Assembly (NCBI GenBank): GCA_003024785.1
Contig: PUQB01000258.1
Span: 1-64,000, forward strand
DNA: 64,000 nt
Direction of reading: 5' to 3'
Origin: Selaginella tamariscina
Lineage: Eukaryota; Streptophyta; Lycopodiopsida; Selaginellales; Selaginellaceae
Below the pieces are notes generated by a model. It was not told the DNA's origin and made no database searches. It saw only the letters and a program-made list of their open reading frames with translations. Below are positions 1 through 12,851 of the stretch, one piece after another (position 1 is the first letter of the stretch; each line of letters starts with the position of its first letter). The position numbers and the translations under genes are program-made.

Positions 1-541
1 ATGCCCATATTAGTGTGTATGAATCCTAATGCCACTTGGCACCTCCATGGCAGAGTATACGTGGCGTATATACATAGTATATACCATGGACCTTACAAGT
101 CTATAGCGGTTGAATCCAACAAATTTCTTAAGGAAAATGTAAATAATGTTTAAAATAAAAATGTATTTTTGAAACGAAAAGAAATCAATTATTATAAAAA
201 TATATTAGTGTACAATAGGATTAATCCATTTAATAAGAATTGTAATTAATACATATATTATATGTGTGTAGTCTTTAATATTTATTTAATGTAATGTTAA
301 TCTTCATAATTGTGAAAGAGCTCAATAATTTAACTGTTATTAAGTTTGAATAGACTTCATTAGCATCATAGTTAACGTAAATTTATAGACATTCATTAAG
401 CTTAAGTTATTTAAATAACTCTATCATATTATATTTTCTTTTTATAAGCTTTACAATTATATGTAATGAAAAAAAAGGTATATATGCAGTCAGCGTGTAT
501 TTATATCTTGAATGAGTATACTATGTATATACATAAATTGG

Positions 542-576
<35 letters not shown>

Positions 577-624
577 ACACACTAAAAGAAACTAGTGCAT
601 ATAGAGCAGCATTAACGTTTGTAA
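1..624. other. AT-rich intergenic DNA with a (TA)n microsatellite
   Basis: No coding signal is visible. The stretch is very AT-rich and contains a run of about 15 TA dinucleotides near 546-577. It lies directly upstream of the tRNA gene. Confidence 0.6.
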
Positions 625-704
625 GTCAGGATGGCCGAGTTGGTCTAAGGCGCTAGTGTCAGGTATAGTCCGAAAGGACATGGGTTCGAATCCCATTTCT
701 GATG
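625..704 (+). tRNA. tRNA-Leu, anticodon CAG likely
   Basis: A class II tRNA with a long variable arm. The acceptor strands GTCAGGA (625-631) and TTCTGAT (697-703) pair over seven positions, two of them G-U. The D arm GGCCGAGTTGGTCTAAGG, the variable-arm hairpin TCCGAAAGGA and the T arm GGGTTCGAATCCC are all as expected for plant tRNA-Leu. The anticodon loop GTCAGGT gives CAG. The anticodon stem (CTAGT against ATAG) is one base short on its 3' side compared with the usual tRNA-Leu, so the gene may be slightly decayed. No intron is seen and CCA is not encoded, as is normal for nuclear genes. Confidence 0.78.
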
Positions 705-3700
705 TCTGTATATTTATGTAGTCCGTAGAACCTTATATATGTCAATGTATATGTGTGTGTGTGTGTGGCATACACAAGTGTAATTATTTTTCTCTCCTTA
801 TTTAACTTAATAATGTTTGATGATTAAATTATAAAACTATGAATAAATATATAATATTCAGCAAATCATATATATTGATCACACCATACATTGATTGACC
901 TTTTTTTAGAAGTCTCTTTCTTTAACGCGGCATTGTGTTTAAGAAAAAAGAATAAAGAACTTGAGTCCTTAATTTTATACATAAAAAGAAGGCATTCAGT
1001 ACATAGGAAGTGAGTTTAATATATATTGTATTATTTATTATTATTATTATTATTAAATTTTATATTATATATAATATTATTTAATTTAATCCTTATCATA
1101 AAACATCTATTTTTGAATGACATGATTTGGATATATTAATTGTAATGATGTTGTAATGAATTTTTGTATATTTTAAATGTCACATTGTTTATAATAATAA
1201 TGTGGTCCTCTTTATCCAAGGCTTGTGTCATAATTTGACTTAAATAATTACTTGTTATTATAATTTTTTGGTTTGTAAACAATTTAAAAGTTAACTTCTA
1301 TATAAATAAAAATCATCATTTTCTTATTAATTCTCTCATAATATTAATTTTATTTAAAAGATGTACAAGTGTTTGATGCATGATTAGCTAGTACATTACC
1401 ATCCCATGCACTTCCCTTTCATATTTATATAATTTTTTTTCCAATAAGTGATAATATCTTATTAATATAATAATATAATTAATTTTGTATCATCCTAACT
1501 TTTGAATAGTATATATCTTATTTTAATGTGTCGTTTGGATGTGAAATTCTTTATTCAACTTTAAACTTATTAATATTAATGATTTAGAAGCTCTTCTTAC
1601 AATTTAACATCCATTGAAATATATATATTTTTTCAAGATTTTTTATTTATATACTTTGTAATTCAACCTCATAAAGAATATTCTTTTATTCATATTACAA
1701 TAGGTTGTTGAATCATAATCAAAAACATTATTTTAATCCCTTTTATCATTTTAATTATTAAGCCAAACTCCATAAGATTTTTTATTATATTCCTATAAAC
1801 TAAAGGCAATTACTTATTTTAATATTTATTTTGGTTAGGCTTAATCATGATGTGTAACAGCTAAAAAATATAATTTTCTATTAATTTAATCATTCAACTT
1901 GTATTTAATTATATTATAAGAATTTATTTCTTTTAAAAATGAATATTATATTATATTCCATAATTATGTCGAGTTGGTAAGTGTTCTGTGAATAATTTAT
2001 AATTCATACATATTCTTAATTGCCACTCAATTTTTTTTAATTTATTATTCTTATTTGATATTATGATTATAAGTGATAACCATTGTGCATTCTTAATCAA
2101 ATATATAATCAAATTTAAAATATTTTATCGATTTCTTTTTTCACTTTTTGTAAAATAAATATATTTCATTTTGTATAGTTATACTTTCTTACATTTGCAT
2201 TTGATATAAATTTCATTTCAATGAGTACATATTAACGATGATACTCATTCTCAAATATTTATCATTTTATACAAATACATTTGCATTATTTTAAAATAAT
2301 TTTAAAATATTTTCTTGATTTTGTTGCTCCAAATCTATTACTAATTCACACATTTTATGGCTCATTCCATCATTTTAAATTTTAATTTTTTTATGTTTTT
2401 TCATTATCATTATCTTCTTTTAATGGTTTAGCAATTTGTAATTACTCAGCCAAGATAATTATTAAGGTTATTAATGATTATGTATCCATTGAAAAGAATG
2501 TAAAAGTAAAGGATAAATTTTTAAAAAATCTTAATAAATTAAGGAATAAATCTTTAAAGAATTTTAATAAATTAAAAATATAAAATATTTCTTTTTATGT
2601 TCTTTTTATTGTTTTTAACGTATGAATGATGTGTCATATCCTTGGCATTGAAGATAAAATGATTAGTTTTTAGAAAATAAAATTTGTACATTCAACATTT
2701 TAATGTCAAATATGGTTCATTAGTTTCACTAAGATTACACATGGGTACACATGCGAATAACCAATGTGGAACCTTAAAATATATAATTAGAAGTTATTAA
2801 TTTTATTTTTGGCTTTTTCTTGAGTTTCTTTTTACAAAACGAACAAACCATTACATAAATTAATTTATAACTTTTACCACAATATTCTTAATGTCAAGGG
2901 CTACATTGTGTACGGAATACATAAATTTAATTAGCAAATATATACATTTTCTTTTTTCAAAAAGATTTAACTTTACAGACACATATACAAACTTACTCAT
3001 GTCTTTATTAGATAATGTTGTACCAATTAATTTAATAAAATGTATGTGCTTTAAGTTATAAGGCTAACATATCCAATTGTTAATTTTAAAGTGACTTTAA
3101 TTAGGTAAATTATCATATTTTAAATCTTAATCAAATAGAAGCTATATAGTATTAAAATAAAATTAAATTTATTAAATTGGACATTAATGGTAATTTAACA
3201 ATTTTAAAATTGTGAAGTTTGTTTATTTACACTAAATTTAACGTTTTAAAAAGCAAAGAAAAAATATGCACTATAAATTAAATAAATAAATTATTTATAT
3301 TTAGTTATTATATCATGAATGGATTAAATAATTTAATTATTATATTATAAATGGATTATTTTTGTAGAATCAATTCTAAGTCTTAAACAAATAAAGAAAT
3401 TAAAACATTTCGATTAAGGAATATACTGTAGATAAACTATTTAAAAATTTAAACATGGTTCCACTAATGGCGTTTAAAGCAAGGAAATAAAAAAGAGGGC
3501 TTTTGAGGAAAAATTCCTCAATTTGTTATAGATTTCTTTTTTACTTTAATTTGGTTTTTTTTTGCATATTTTGGAGCTCACAGTTACGTTGTACAAGATA
3601 TTAGTTTTAAAAATTGCAATTTCGATTCATTTTTGTAATTGTTCATTTTTTTTGGCGACTCTAATGTATATTCCATTTATTTCATTTTTTATGGATATTT

Positions 3701-6700
3701 CATTAATTTCTCAATGCAAAAATCCTGATTTTAAGATTCTTGTGCAAGCAAGTGACGCCTTTGCTAGGGTCTGATATGGTGTTTGAAGTGACACAGATTC
3801 CACTCAATACATAGTTTGTCGATAAGGAGGTTTGGAGGCACGTAGGGGATATCTATTGTGCATTGGTGGACAAGATATCACCCTTTTGCACACCTCTCTA
3901 GCAACTAGCTTCACATGTATGTGCGCGCGTGCGTGTGTGGTTTGTGTGTGTTTAGATACATTTACATATTTTTAGGTGTTATATTCACCCATTATATTCC
4001 ATATATTACAATAGTTAACATATATGCAAACATATAAAAATTATTAGGTGTGCATGTAGAAAATACATGGGACTTTGTTTTGTTCATTTAACCAATATGA
4101 AAGCCCACTTCCTCACCAAGTTCGCAAGTTACCATTTTTGACACAGCCAAGTATTTCAGAACCGTCGTTCACTAAGTCATAAACTCGAATACTAGAGAAA
4201 CATAAAGTCATTTGGATACCTTTACACATTTACAAAGTTTGTCACCTGGCACAAACAACATAATTGTTCATTTCATTACTTAACTAGAATTTATATTGGA
4301 GGCTTATAGTTAATCTTGAATGCTGATCCCTAGCTTAACAAGAAATAAAGCTTATTTTATTTTTTAACTTTTAAACACACTTGACGACCCTGTTGTCAAG
4401 CACACAACAAACAATTTAAATTCATCTTAAATGCTTAATTAAACGACTTCATATTTCTTTGATTTTTTAATGTTTTACATCTCCACATGTTAATATTATA
4501 GCCTCAGATTTCTTACTCGCTTGGTGTTTCTCATACTCCTTGCACAAGGGTCTACTATTATACCTATCCCTATTAATATATAGTTACACTAGACTAGGTA
4601 TGAGATGTTTATCGAAATTAAATTCTTTTCCAATACGAGACCAAAACCTTGTTCCTTGTAGCCATGTTAATCTAACCAAGGTGATTCCAAAGGAGCATGG
4701 TTGTACATATATATATAACAAAGTTATGTTAACTTGAAATTAGCCCATCCACTTAGTATGTCATTGACATAAATGTATTCTTGATGAAAATCAAATTCAA
4801 GTCAAATTTATAACTAAGTGTCATAGCATTACCATTCACTTTTCATAACTAACTTTTATTACTCATAAAAGGAACCATGTCAAGGAGCAAATATAAGCTA
4901 ACATACTTTTTGAACAAATTGATCTCTATATATCATGTGTCTCAATTGACTTGTTCCTATTGTATTCATTCCCCAAAGAGTACAATAACTAAGTTCATTC
5001 AACAATTTTTAATTTCTTATCTCACTAAATTTACATAGTAAATTTAAAACTTAATTCCCACAATAAGAGCCTCCTTGAACTTGTAATATTGCACACGTAT
5101 ATAACATTATATTCATTTTCAACTCTCAAATTGATTCTGTAAATATTTCCCGCAAAGTTATGAAGTATAACCTCTTACTAATTCCAACAATTAGTGTTTT
5201 AATTAATCCATATTCCATTCACAATTGCAATTTTACTATTAATACTCTCAAATTGATAATGATCACATAACATTCAAATCCTAAGTTTATTAACAAGTTG
5301 TTATATTAGTATATATGACTTTGTCATCATATTAATTTATCAAAATGCAAAACTGTAACGTATACATTAAACTTAGTTAATAGAAACCAAACTTCAATTT
5401 GAGATAAAACATAAATGTTACTTTCAGTATTTCGAAATGTTATTTAAGGATTAAGAGAAATCATGAATTAATGTTTGGTTCATTTAACTAATTTAATAAG
5501 ATATCAACCTTCACATTAATGTTATCATGACACTAAAGTGTTGTATTAACTCCACATTTCAATTATATCTCATAATTCAGTTAAACTCCCCAAACATGAG
5601 TAATATATCTAATTTAATACATCAAACTAAAATACACCACTCATTTCTAGACACCTAACAACCCAAAATACTACATTGCTCCCCAAGCAATGTGTTGAGA
5701 GACTCTTTCTCAATTTTTAATTAACTTGAAAATCACAATTCAAGTTATACACTAAAGTACTACTTTATTAAAGTTTCTCTTTTTTAGTCTTTCTATCTCA
5801 TGATTATGATCACTATATAATCATAACCAAGTCTCAATATTGAGCACTTCAATCACAATATTAAAGAGATATTCTATTATACTTTATTAAGTCATTTTAA
5901 ACCAATTTTAGAAAGATTATCATAAATACTTTCAAAGTCTAAAGTATAAATATCTTAATATATGAGGTGATAGGAACCCACACACGCAATTCCCCTAGCT
6001 ACCACCGGAATCCCAGCAGAAACACTCGAGTGTTAAGACACAACTCCATATTGTGCCATTACCACTTTCAAATTAGCCTACCTTTGATGTTGGTAAATTC
6101 ATGGAAGGTGTCATCATTCACTTGCAAAGTACAAGGTGGATGAGTTGATGTTGATTCGTTTTTCATATTTTTGAACCAAATATCAAACCATATCTAGGGA
6201 CCTTGGATCACGATTATTAAAAAGGGAGATCATCTTATTGAACAATTGTGTTTGACTCCAACTCTGATACATGAAATTGCATTTAGATTTTGACTTGAAT
6301 GTAATATCATTTAGATTTTGACTTGAGCTAATTTACCATCTCGATATCATACTTTCATTAATATTGATTCAAACTCAAAACACATTATCAAACCTTGAGA
6401 TAGAATTGACAACGAACCCAAGGAAATCTTGAGTCAAGAAAAGTCTTACTTTTCAATATTCTAGAGGATTAAAGATACATACATTGTATGTTCTTTAATA
6501 TAGACACTAACTTCTAAATCCCACATGATATTGACTCTTTAAGGAGGTACATGCACCAAAACCTCCATATACTTGAATGTTCTCATGTCACAAACATTTT
6601 CAACACACTTAATGAACTAGCAAGTCCTCAACTTAATGCTCTTGTTAACTAAGGAATCACCTTGTTAACTAAGGAATCACCTTGTTTAAAAGATTCAATT

Positions 6701-7190
6701 AATATTTTCAAGTTTAAAGAGTTAACAATGAAATGCACTAGTATGTGTCGAACACCTTCACTATCTAAGTCCTTCTATACTTAATAACTTGAAAATGTAT
6801 GTCTTTAACATTTTATTTTTTAGTAAATTACACCATCTACCTCCAAAACTATATTGATAAGAATGCAAAATTAACAAGTTATTATCTTAAGTCTCCTTCA
6901 TTGTTATAACATTATTCCTTTCTTTAGCCATAATGACTAAGAGCTAATTAGTGTTATAAAAAGGGCTCTTATGCTATTTAATTAAGTGATTCTTATTTAC
7001 ATGAGTCAAGTGATTTCACTAGGTAAGAATCGTGACACTCACCACCCTTTAAGAGAGTGGATGTCCTCATCCACGGACTCAAAGGTTGCTACTATCACTC
7101 CCTTCTTTCCACATATTCAAGGGTTACTATTGTCACCTCCTTCCTTTGGTCACTCACTATAGACCTTACACTAGTAATCCCCTAAGGATC
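705..7190. other. AT-rich non-coding region
   Basis: More than 6 kb without a convincing gene. Open frames are short, lack recognisable domains and match what AT-rich random sequence gives. Small items seen are a GT run near 751-768, an ATT-type microsatellite near 1035-1054, and a 20-bp direct repeat (AACTAAGGAATCACCTTGTT) in tandem near 6,646-6,685. The part from about 4,000 to 7,200 is slightly less AT-rich and may be eroded repeat DNA, but I recognise no family. Confidence 0.55.
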
Positions 7191-7220
7191 CCAGGCCCAC
7201 TACTTCCCCTTCTTTATTAG

Positions 7221-7542
7221 GTGAAGCATAGGAGGTCTACCCACCAGCAACCTGGTGTGATAGATCTTGTTACTTGAGAAGATTGCTTGGGGGATCAGAT
7301 GAAGCATAGCACCAGCAACTTGGTGTGATAGATCTCATTACTCGAGAAGACTACTTGGGAGATCGAGTGAAGCATAGGAGGCCTACCCACCAACAACCTA
7401 GTGTAATAAATTTTCATTACTCGACCAGACTACTTAGGGGATCCCATGCCCACTACTTCTCCTTCTTTATTGGGTGAAGCATAAGAGGCCTACCTATTAG
7501 TAACCTGGTGTGATAAATCTTATTACTCGATGAGACTACTTA
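7221..7542. repeat. Tandem repeat, four diverged units of about 70-105 bp
   Basis: Each unit begins with TGAAGCATA(G/A), continues with ACC(A)..CAACCTGGTGTGATA and ends near TTACTCGA..AGACTACTT. Units start near 7221, 7299, 7369 and 7474. The last three recur in the duplicated copy at about 34,499-34,742. Unit lengths differ because of internal indels. No coding potential is seen. Confidence 0.75.
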
Positions 7543-8249
7543 ATTTGGTGAGGATTAACCTATTCACTTGGTGCATGAGTTTACAAACTCATTCTTAATG
7601 GGAATCAAACTTAAGTCAGCTTTGCTATCAAATGTAATAGCACTATCCTTCTCCCTTTAGCCATAAAAATTAAGAGTTAATTAATGTTACAAGGAGGGTT
7701 CATATGCTATTTAATTAAGTGGCCTTGATCTACTTGAGTCAAGTGATTCTCCCAAATCAAAATCATGACACTCATGATATCATATGAAATACAATTGTAA
7801 CTGGGTTAACCAAATTAATTAACTTGAAAATAGAGTGCACACTATAAATAATTAAGGTTTCATATTATATTTTATTCAAATCAAGGGACTTGAATTCAAT
7901 AATACAATTAATCTAATGTCACATGTAGCTAACATCATTGAAATAATGTAAACATTAAATAATATTTTAATTATATTGCATTTTTTATTTAACTTTTTAT
8001 CGTACTATAAGTCCAACATCATATTCTATTTCTTGAGTTACATACAAGGATAATGAACTCTCTATTATTGAATCTTAATGCAATTAACAACTCCATATGT
8101 TTTTTGTTTTGGCATAAGTGGGTGGCACGATTCAGTTTAGTAAGTATACTTTTGTATAGTTTATTAAACGATGTCTTGCATTATTTTAAGATTAGTACGG
8201 CAAATATAATTTCAAACCAGCAAATATGATTTGAATTACATTTGTTAAT

Positions 8250-8355
8250 ATACATAAGTTTGTAAAGGATATTCTTAATACATTCTTAGAATATAATAGA
8301 ATATACATAAGTTTGTAAAGGATATTCTTAATACATTCTTAGAATATAATAGAAT
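8250..8355. repeat. Perfect tandem duplication of a 53-bp unit
   Basis: Two adjacent copies of a 53-bp AT-rich unit starting ATACATAAGTTTGTAAAGG, apparently identical. In the other copy of the segmental duplication (near 35,450-35,610) the two units are separated by about 75 bp of unrelated sequence. Confidence 0.85.
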
Positions 8356-8754
8356 ATGCTCTAAGCTGCCACCTTCAAAAGGAAGGAATTATTTTGTTTA
8401 TTCTCTCTCTCTATTTAACTGGATGTTTAGAAATTATCTTTCAAACCCCAGTCCTTATTGAGATATACATATCTAATTCATATATGAGGATGTACAAGGA
8501 ACACATCAAGAACTGCCGTGCTTGTTGTACATACCCACTATATATTATATTCTTTTATAGAGTTATGACCTCTAAGTAAGATCTCTTTATTTGTATACGT
8601 TTGTATCTTTATAACATACATATGTGAGTACATATACCACATGTCAATGTAGTACAAGTAATAGTACTTATCAATAGTCCTGTATTAATATATATGGACC
8701 TTACTTATATATGTTTATTTGTCAGATTGTGACCTTAATATATTTATTTGTCAG

Positions 8755-9720
8755 GGATCCGCATTTCAAGTTGGAGTGGAGCTGATGAACTCGGATATGG
8801 AATCCTATCATCTCCTTTGCTGCTACACATAGGAATATGTTCCCCAACTTCTTCAGAATGTACCAACACACACGCACGCACATTGACTAAAGTACGTATT
8901 TTTTATCAGGTACAGTAACGCTTTAGCAATAGCTACTACTGTAGGTGATATTTCTGATTATATTATAATTATAATTATATTAATACAAATAATTATTATC
9001 TTTGTTAGCCATCTACAAACCTCACCATTGTTCCCACCAGTGACCAATTCCAGACGAAAAAAGGTTATAATAATTAATAATCTTAGTCTATTATATAAAA
9101 TGCAACTCTTGATTAATTCAACAGTTAATGCAGAAGAGCTTGAAGGAATGCTTAACCAAATGTGGCAAAGAAGTCCAGCTGGTAAATTGTATTCATTTAA
9201 AAAATAATAATAATTGAAAAAATAATATTATTCTTATAAAAAAGTATAATTCATTAACATTAACAAGTTTGTTTTCTTCAGATTTAACGGTCTACACACA
9301 AAACAAAACATATCTTTTAACTTTAAATAAATAAAGCCCATAAAACACAGTCTTCAATGTATAATCTCACAGGGAAAATCAAATTATCCACGGTGGTACT
9401 TAAGCTCGGATGGAGATGCTCATATATTCTCATATTTAATATACTAAGAAAATATATAAAACATATGCCATACAAAGTTATTATCTATCATTACTTGAAA
9501 ACTAACTACTTATTATACACTATTTACTCAAATAATTAACAAATATTATTAACTAATTAATTAAATAAATTAAAATTATAATTTGTATACAGGTGGAGAC
9601 ACATCGGATGATATATTTTGTGAAAGAGTTTATCAAACACTGGAGTGAAAATGTATATGCGGGTTTGACAAAGAGGATTTTCGAAGTAGTAGATAACTTA
9701 TTAAAAAGTGGCATCAAGGT
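8755..9720 (+). pseudogene. Unidentified exon-like fragments, copy 1
   Basis: Short stretches look like exons of an unrecognised plus-strand gene: one after TTTGTCAG near 8755 encoding VGVELMNSDMES and NMFPNFFRM, one near 9121-9181 encoding VNAEELEGML, and one near 9594-9718 preceded by ACAG, encoding VETHRMIYFVKEF, KHWSENVYAGLTKRIFEVV and DNLLKSGIK. The same pieces occur in copy 2 with indels. The conserved AG/GT borders and amino-acid composition suggest a former gene, but no family is recognised and no continuous product is possible from what is seen. Confidence 0.35.
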
Positions 9721-10142
9721 TGATGCTTGTATATACTAAAAATATTAATTAGTTATTCTGCTATAAATGTAATAATAATATATAATATAGATAACACACA
9801 CACTACAGTAGCTATATATTATACAGTCTCTCACCACACACACACACACACACATGCATGCGTGCGTGTGCCATATTATGTACTACAAAATATGTGTTTT
9901 CTTTTGTGAAACATGCTTAATACATATATCAAATTGCAAATTGCATATGTACCTTAATAAATATTTCAAATTGCAAAAGAAAACTTCTGTTTACCACCCG
10001 GTATGGTGCTTAATCCTCAGAGAAGCACCATAAGCTTGTCGCAGTCGTGCAGGCCATTCTCCTCGGCATGGAACATCTCCTCCGGGTCAGGGAAGTCCTT
10101 AAGCTGAGTCCACCTGCCACTCTTGAGATTGTAGCGTCCAAA

Positions 10143-10179
10143 CTCTCTCTCTCTCTCACACACACACACTCAAGTTTAC
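10143..10179 (-). repeat. (GT)n(GA)n tract at an exon junction, possible 37-nt intron
   Basis: On the minus strand the tract begins GTAAACTTGAG and runs into GT and then GA repeats ending in AG, directly before TTTGGACGC of the last kelch exon. Read-through gives an immediate stop, so splicing would be needed. At 37 nt it is shorter than usual plant introns. The flanks carry a duplicated CGCTACAATCTCA, which suggests local slippage or duplication. Confidence 0.55.
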
Positions 10180-10641
10180 TTGCTAGTCGTGAGATTGTAG
10201 CGTGCAAAAGCCCCGTTCATACGCCCCGCAATGTAGATATCGTTCCCTACCACCAACATGGGCAGAGAATACGTGTACTCGGATGCTTTCTTTGGCAAAG
10301 CCAGTGAGTCGTGAAGGGAGATTTTCAGCGCCCTCTGAACCTGTAGGTGGATGCTTTTTTCGCGAGCCTTAGACGAGAGCCCTGTGTATACATATCACTT
10401 ATGTTACATTACATCCTCTTTAACGTCTTTAAGGAGTCCAAACATTGTGTGTGTGTATGTGTGCTTTTAGATTAAGTTATATATACCTGTGTATACATTC
10501 CGAGGGAAGACAAACACCTTTGAAGCATTCTCTGGCTCTTTTCTCCACATTACATTGTCCTTCTCCCCTGCATCGACCAAGTACAAATCCCCTCTGTGCA
10601 CAGCCAATGTGTTCGTCCATCGCTTTGAATCCTGCCAAACC

Positions 10642-10643
<2 letters not shown>

Positions 10644-10688
<45 letters not shown>

Positions 10689-10692
10689 GCAC
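10644..10692 (-). repeat. (GT)n(GA)n tract at an exon junction, possible 49-nt intron
   Basis: On the minus strand this lies between the exon end LFFE and the continuation MVWQDSKRW. It starts with GT, ends with AG and is almost wholly GT and GA repeats, so the 3' end is purine-rich instead of the usual pyrimidine-rich tract. It is 49 nt here and 72 nt in the duplicate copy. Confidence 0.6.
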
Positions 10693-11255
10693 CTCGAAGA
10701 ACAAGCATAGATACCACCTCCTGGTGGTCAGGTTGTACTCGCACATGCAAGATTCCATAAAGATTGTGCGACAGACACAAAAGAGCCGTCCTTCTCAATT
10801 ACGAGAGGGCACAAAGCCGGGTATACCCGTCCAACGCTGCATAAGAGTTGTATTCTCCGTGCAGCTTCATGAATGTCCCATTTGCCGCTTCAGACTTCAA
10901 ATCGTGGATCCATCGTTGCATCTCGATGCTGTAGCTTCCCACTCTGAGGTTGCCCGTGACTACGTACAGTGTGTGTTTCCTAGTGACGGTGTCGTATCTG
11001 ATTGCAGCACCCTCGATCATATCGTTGTCGACTGGCACTTTCGTCACGGCCCCTGTATCTACTGCATCACGCATACCTCGGTCGCCCAGTAGAAGCAGAG
11101 GTATTTGCCGGCGCCTGCACCGCCCAGCTGCGGCAGACTTTCTCGCCGCGCCACATGCCGCCACGTATCGGCTATGTTGTACTCGTAGATGTCGGGCTGG
11201 CCGCCGGCGTGCGCGATCACCCTGAACAACCGCGCCATACACGGTATGAACCTAA

Positions 11256-12851
11256 TCGTTATATATGTATGTATATATTTAATGTATATATTTGAATTTC
11301 TGAATATTTAGAAACTATAATATACAATTAGCTTTATGAGTGAGGCCTCTGGTTCATTATATATACGTGGCACCTCCAGCTCCAACGAATTTTACATATG
11401 AAGACGTTATATAAGATGTGTTCCTGTTCAAATGTAGACCACCATGCGAAAATATACCGATTAAAAGCCTCTCCTCTTCACAATGATTAATTTCCTGTAT
11501 GGATTTATCTGTATAATGCAGGACCATTCTCTTATTGGCCAGTAATCTCTGAGGTGGCGGAATTTCTGACGTGGCATCCCAATTAATAAAATAAAACTTG
11601 TATATTATATTACAAGCCGAGTGGACATGGAACGTTAGATCTCTAGTGAACCAAGACAAAGACAAAACAAAACAGAATATTTTATATTTTAATAACTATA
11701 TCTGTTTTGTTTGTTTATACATTTATAAATAGTAAAAATTATATTTATTTTATCATATTTACATTTTTACCGTTAAAAGTTTTATATTTACATATATATT
11801 CTTTTAAAAGTTGTAAATTTACATATATACCCTTTTAAAATATTAATCATAATATTTTGACTTTTAAAATAATAATATTAATTAAAAATATATTTCAATT
11901 CATAATATATTGCAATGAAATAATTAAGTGTAAAAGTGTCATAGTAAAAATTGAAATATTTTTAAAAATAATTATTAATATATATGTTTAATAGGTTATA
12001 TTTTGAACCTAAATGCAAGTTGTAATTAAAATGGGCATGTCTATAGTCCCATTTCTTAATAATTAGCAATTTTAACTATTTAATTAGCATTTTCTAATAT
12101 TAAAGGAATATTCTTTAGAATATATTTGAAAATAGAATATTCTTTAGAATATTCTATTTTGTAATCGACCCTTTAATAAACTATAGCATTCATGGACCAA
12201 AAATTAATAACATTATAAAAGTAGAAGGTATTAAATTATATAATATATTATATTTAAGATTGTATGGGCTTAATATAAAAATTAAGGAAGAGCATAAGAG
12301 GTACATTATATAAATATTGATGTTGTTATTAAAATATTAATATTTAAATATAACATTAATTAAAAATTTGTACTAGTAATAATATATATAATATATAGAA
12401 TCCTATAATAATATAGTTAATCTTCCATATCTTTTTATAAATTTATATAGTTAAGTAAACAATTTGGTACTATTATTAAAGAGTTTATTATAATTATGAA
12501 TATTAAATATACGATATTTTATAATTTTGTAATTGCTTTAAGCTTCAGAAAACATACATTTTCTTACAGTTTTGTTAATCGTGACTTTATCAATGCTTCT
12601 TGACATCCACTCATATCGAATGGATTTAACATTTATAAAATATGCTGGGTCTTTTTGATTGGGAAATCATGTTTTCTTTAGGTATCCATTATATCTTTCG
12701 TTTTCTTTCTCATGTCGCCTTTTTTGTGGTTTGAACCATGCAACCTTAACCATACTATTTTTTGTGATTACTTCAGGTGTGTCGATAATTTGACCCATCC
12801 AAAATGCTAATTATATGACACATATGAAGTAATAAGGATCATCATTAGTTT
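11256..12851. other. AT-rich intergenic DNA
   Basis: No supported gene. A 102-codon minus frame at 11,357-11,665 has no recognisable motif and is treated as chance. The rest is highly AT-rich with small direct repeats such as AGAATATTCTTTAGAATAT near 12,110-12,160. Confidence 0.5.

Larger units (their letters stand above)
10010..11238 (-). pseudogene. Kelch-repeat protein gene, decayed copy 1
   Basis: Reading the minus strand from ATG at 11,238, the product starts MARLFRVIAHAGGQPDIYEY and shows kelch-type blades (IYEYNIADTWRHV, YSIEMQRWIHDL, NLTTRRWY, FARYNLTTS, RYNLKSGRW). Proposed exons are 10,693-11,238, 10,487-10,643, 10,180-10,381 and 10,010-10,142, with GT-AG borders. No F-box is visible upstream, although many plant kelch proteins carry one. 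Compared with copy 2, exon 1 has single-base losses after FYWATEVCVM and near YTRL, and one extra base near the 3' end changes the last residues (WCFSED in copy 2). Exons 2 and 3 read through better here than in copy 2. Likely a pseudogene; a carbohydrate- or protein-binding propeller would be the ancestral role. Confidence 0.75.
7266..11255. repeat. Segmental duplication, copy 1 (about 4.0 kb)
   Basis: This segment matches 34,462-38,485 in the same orientation and order: the tandem repeat, AT-rich DNA, plus-strand exon-like fragments, CA/GA microsatellites and the minus-strand kelch gene. The copies differ by many substitutions and small indels but align along their whole length. They lie 27.2 kb apart. 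The left edge of copy 2 coincides with the outer end of an LTR at 34,461. Confidence 0.88.

Noticed and set aside
9727-9909. A 60-codon frame with His-Thr repeats
   Set aside because: It is a CA microsatellite read as protein, and differs in the duplicate copy by repeat length.
11357-11665. A 102-codon minus frame next to kelch copy 1
   Set aside because: No motif, not kept in the duplicate copy, and composition fits chance.
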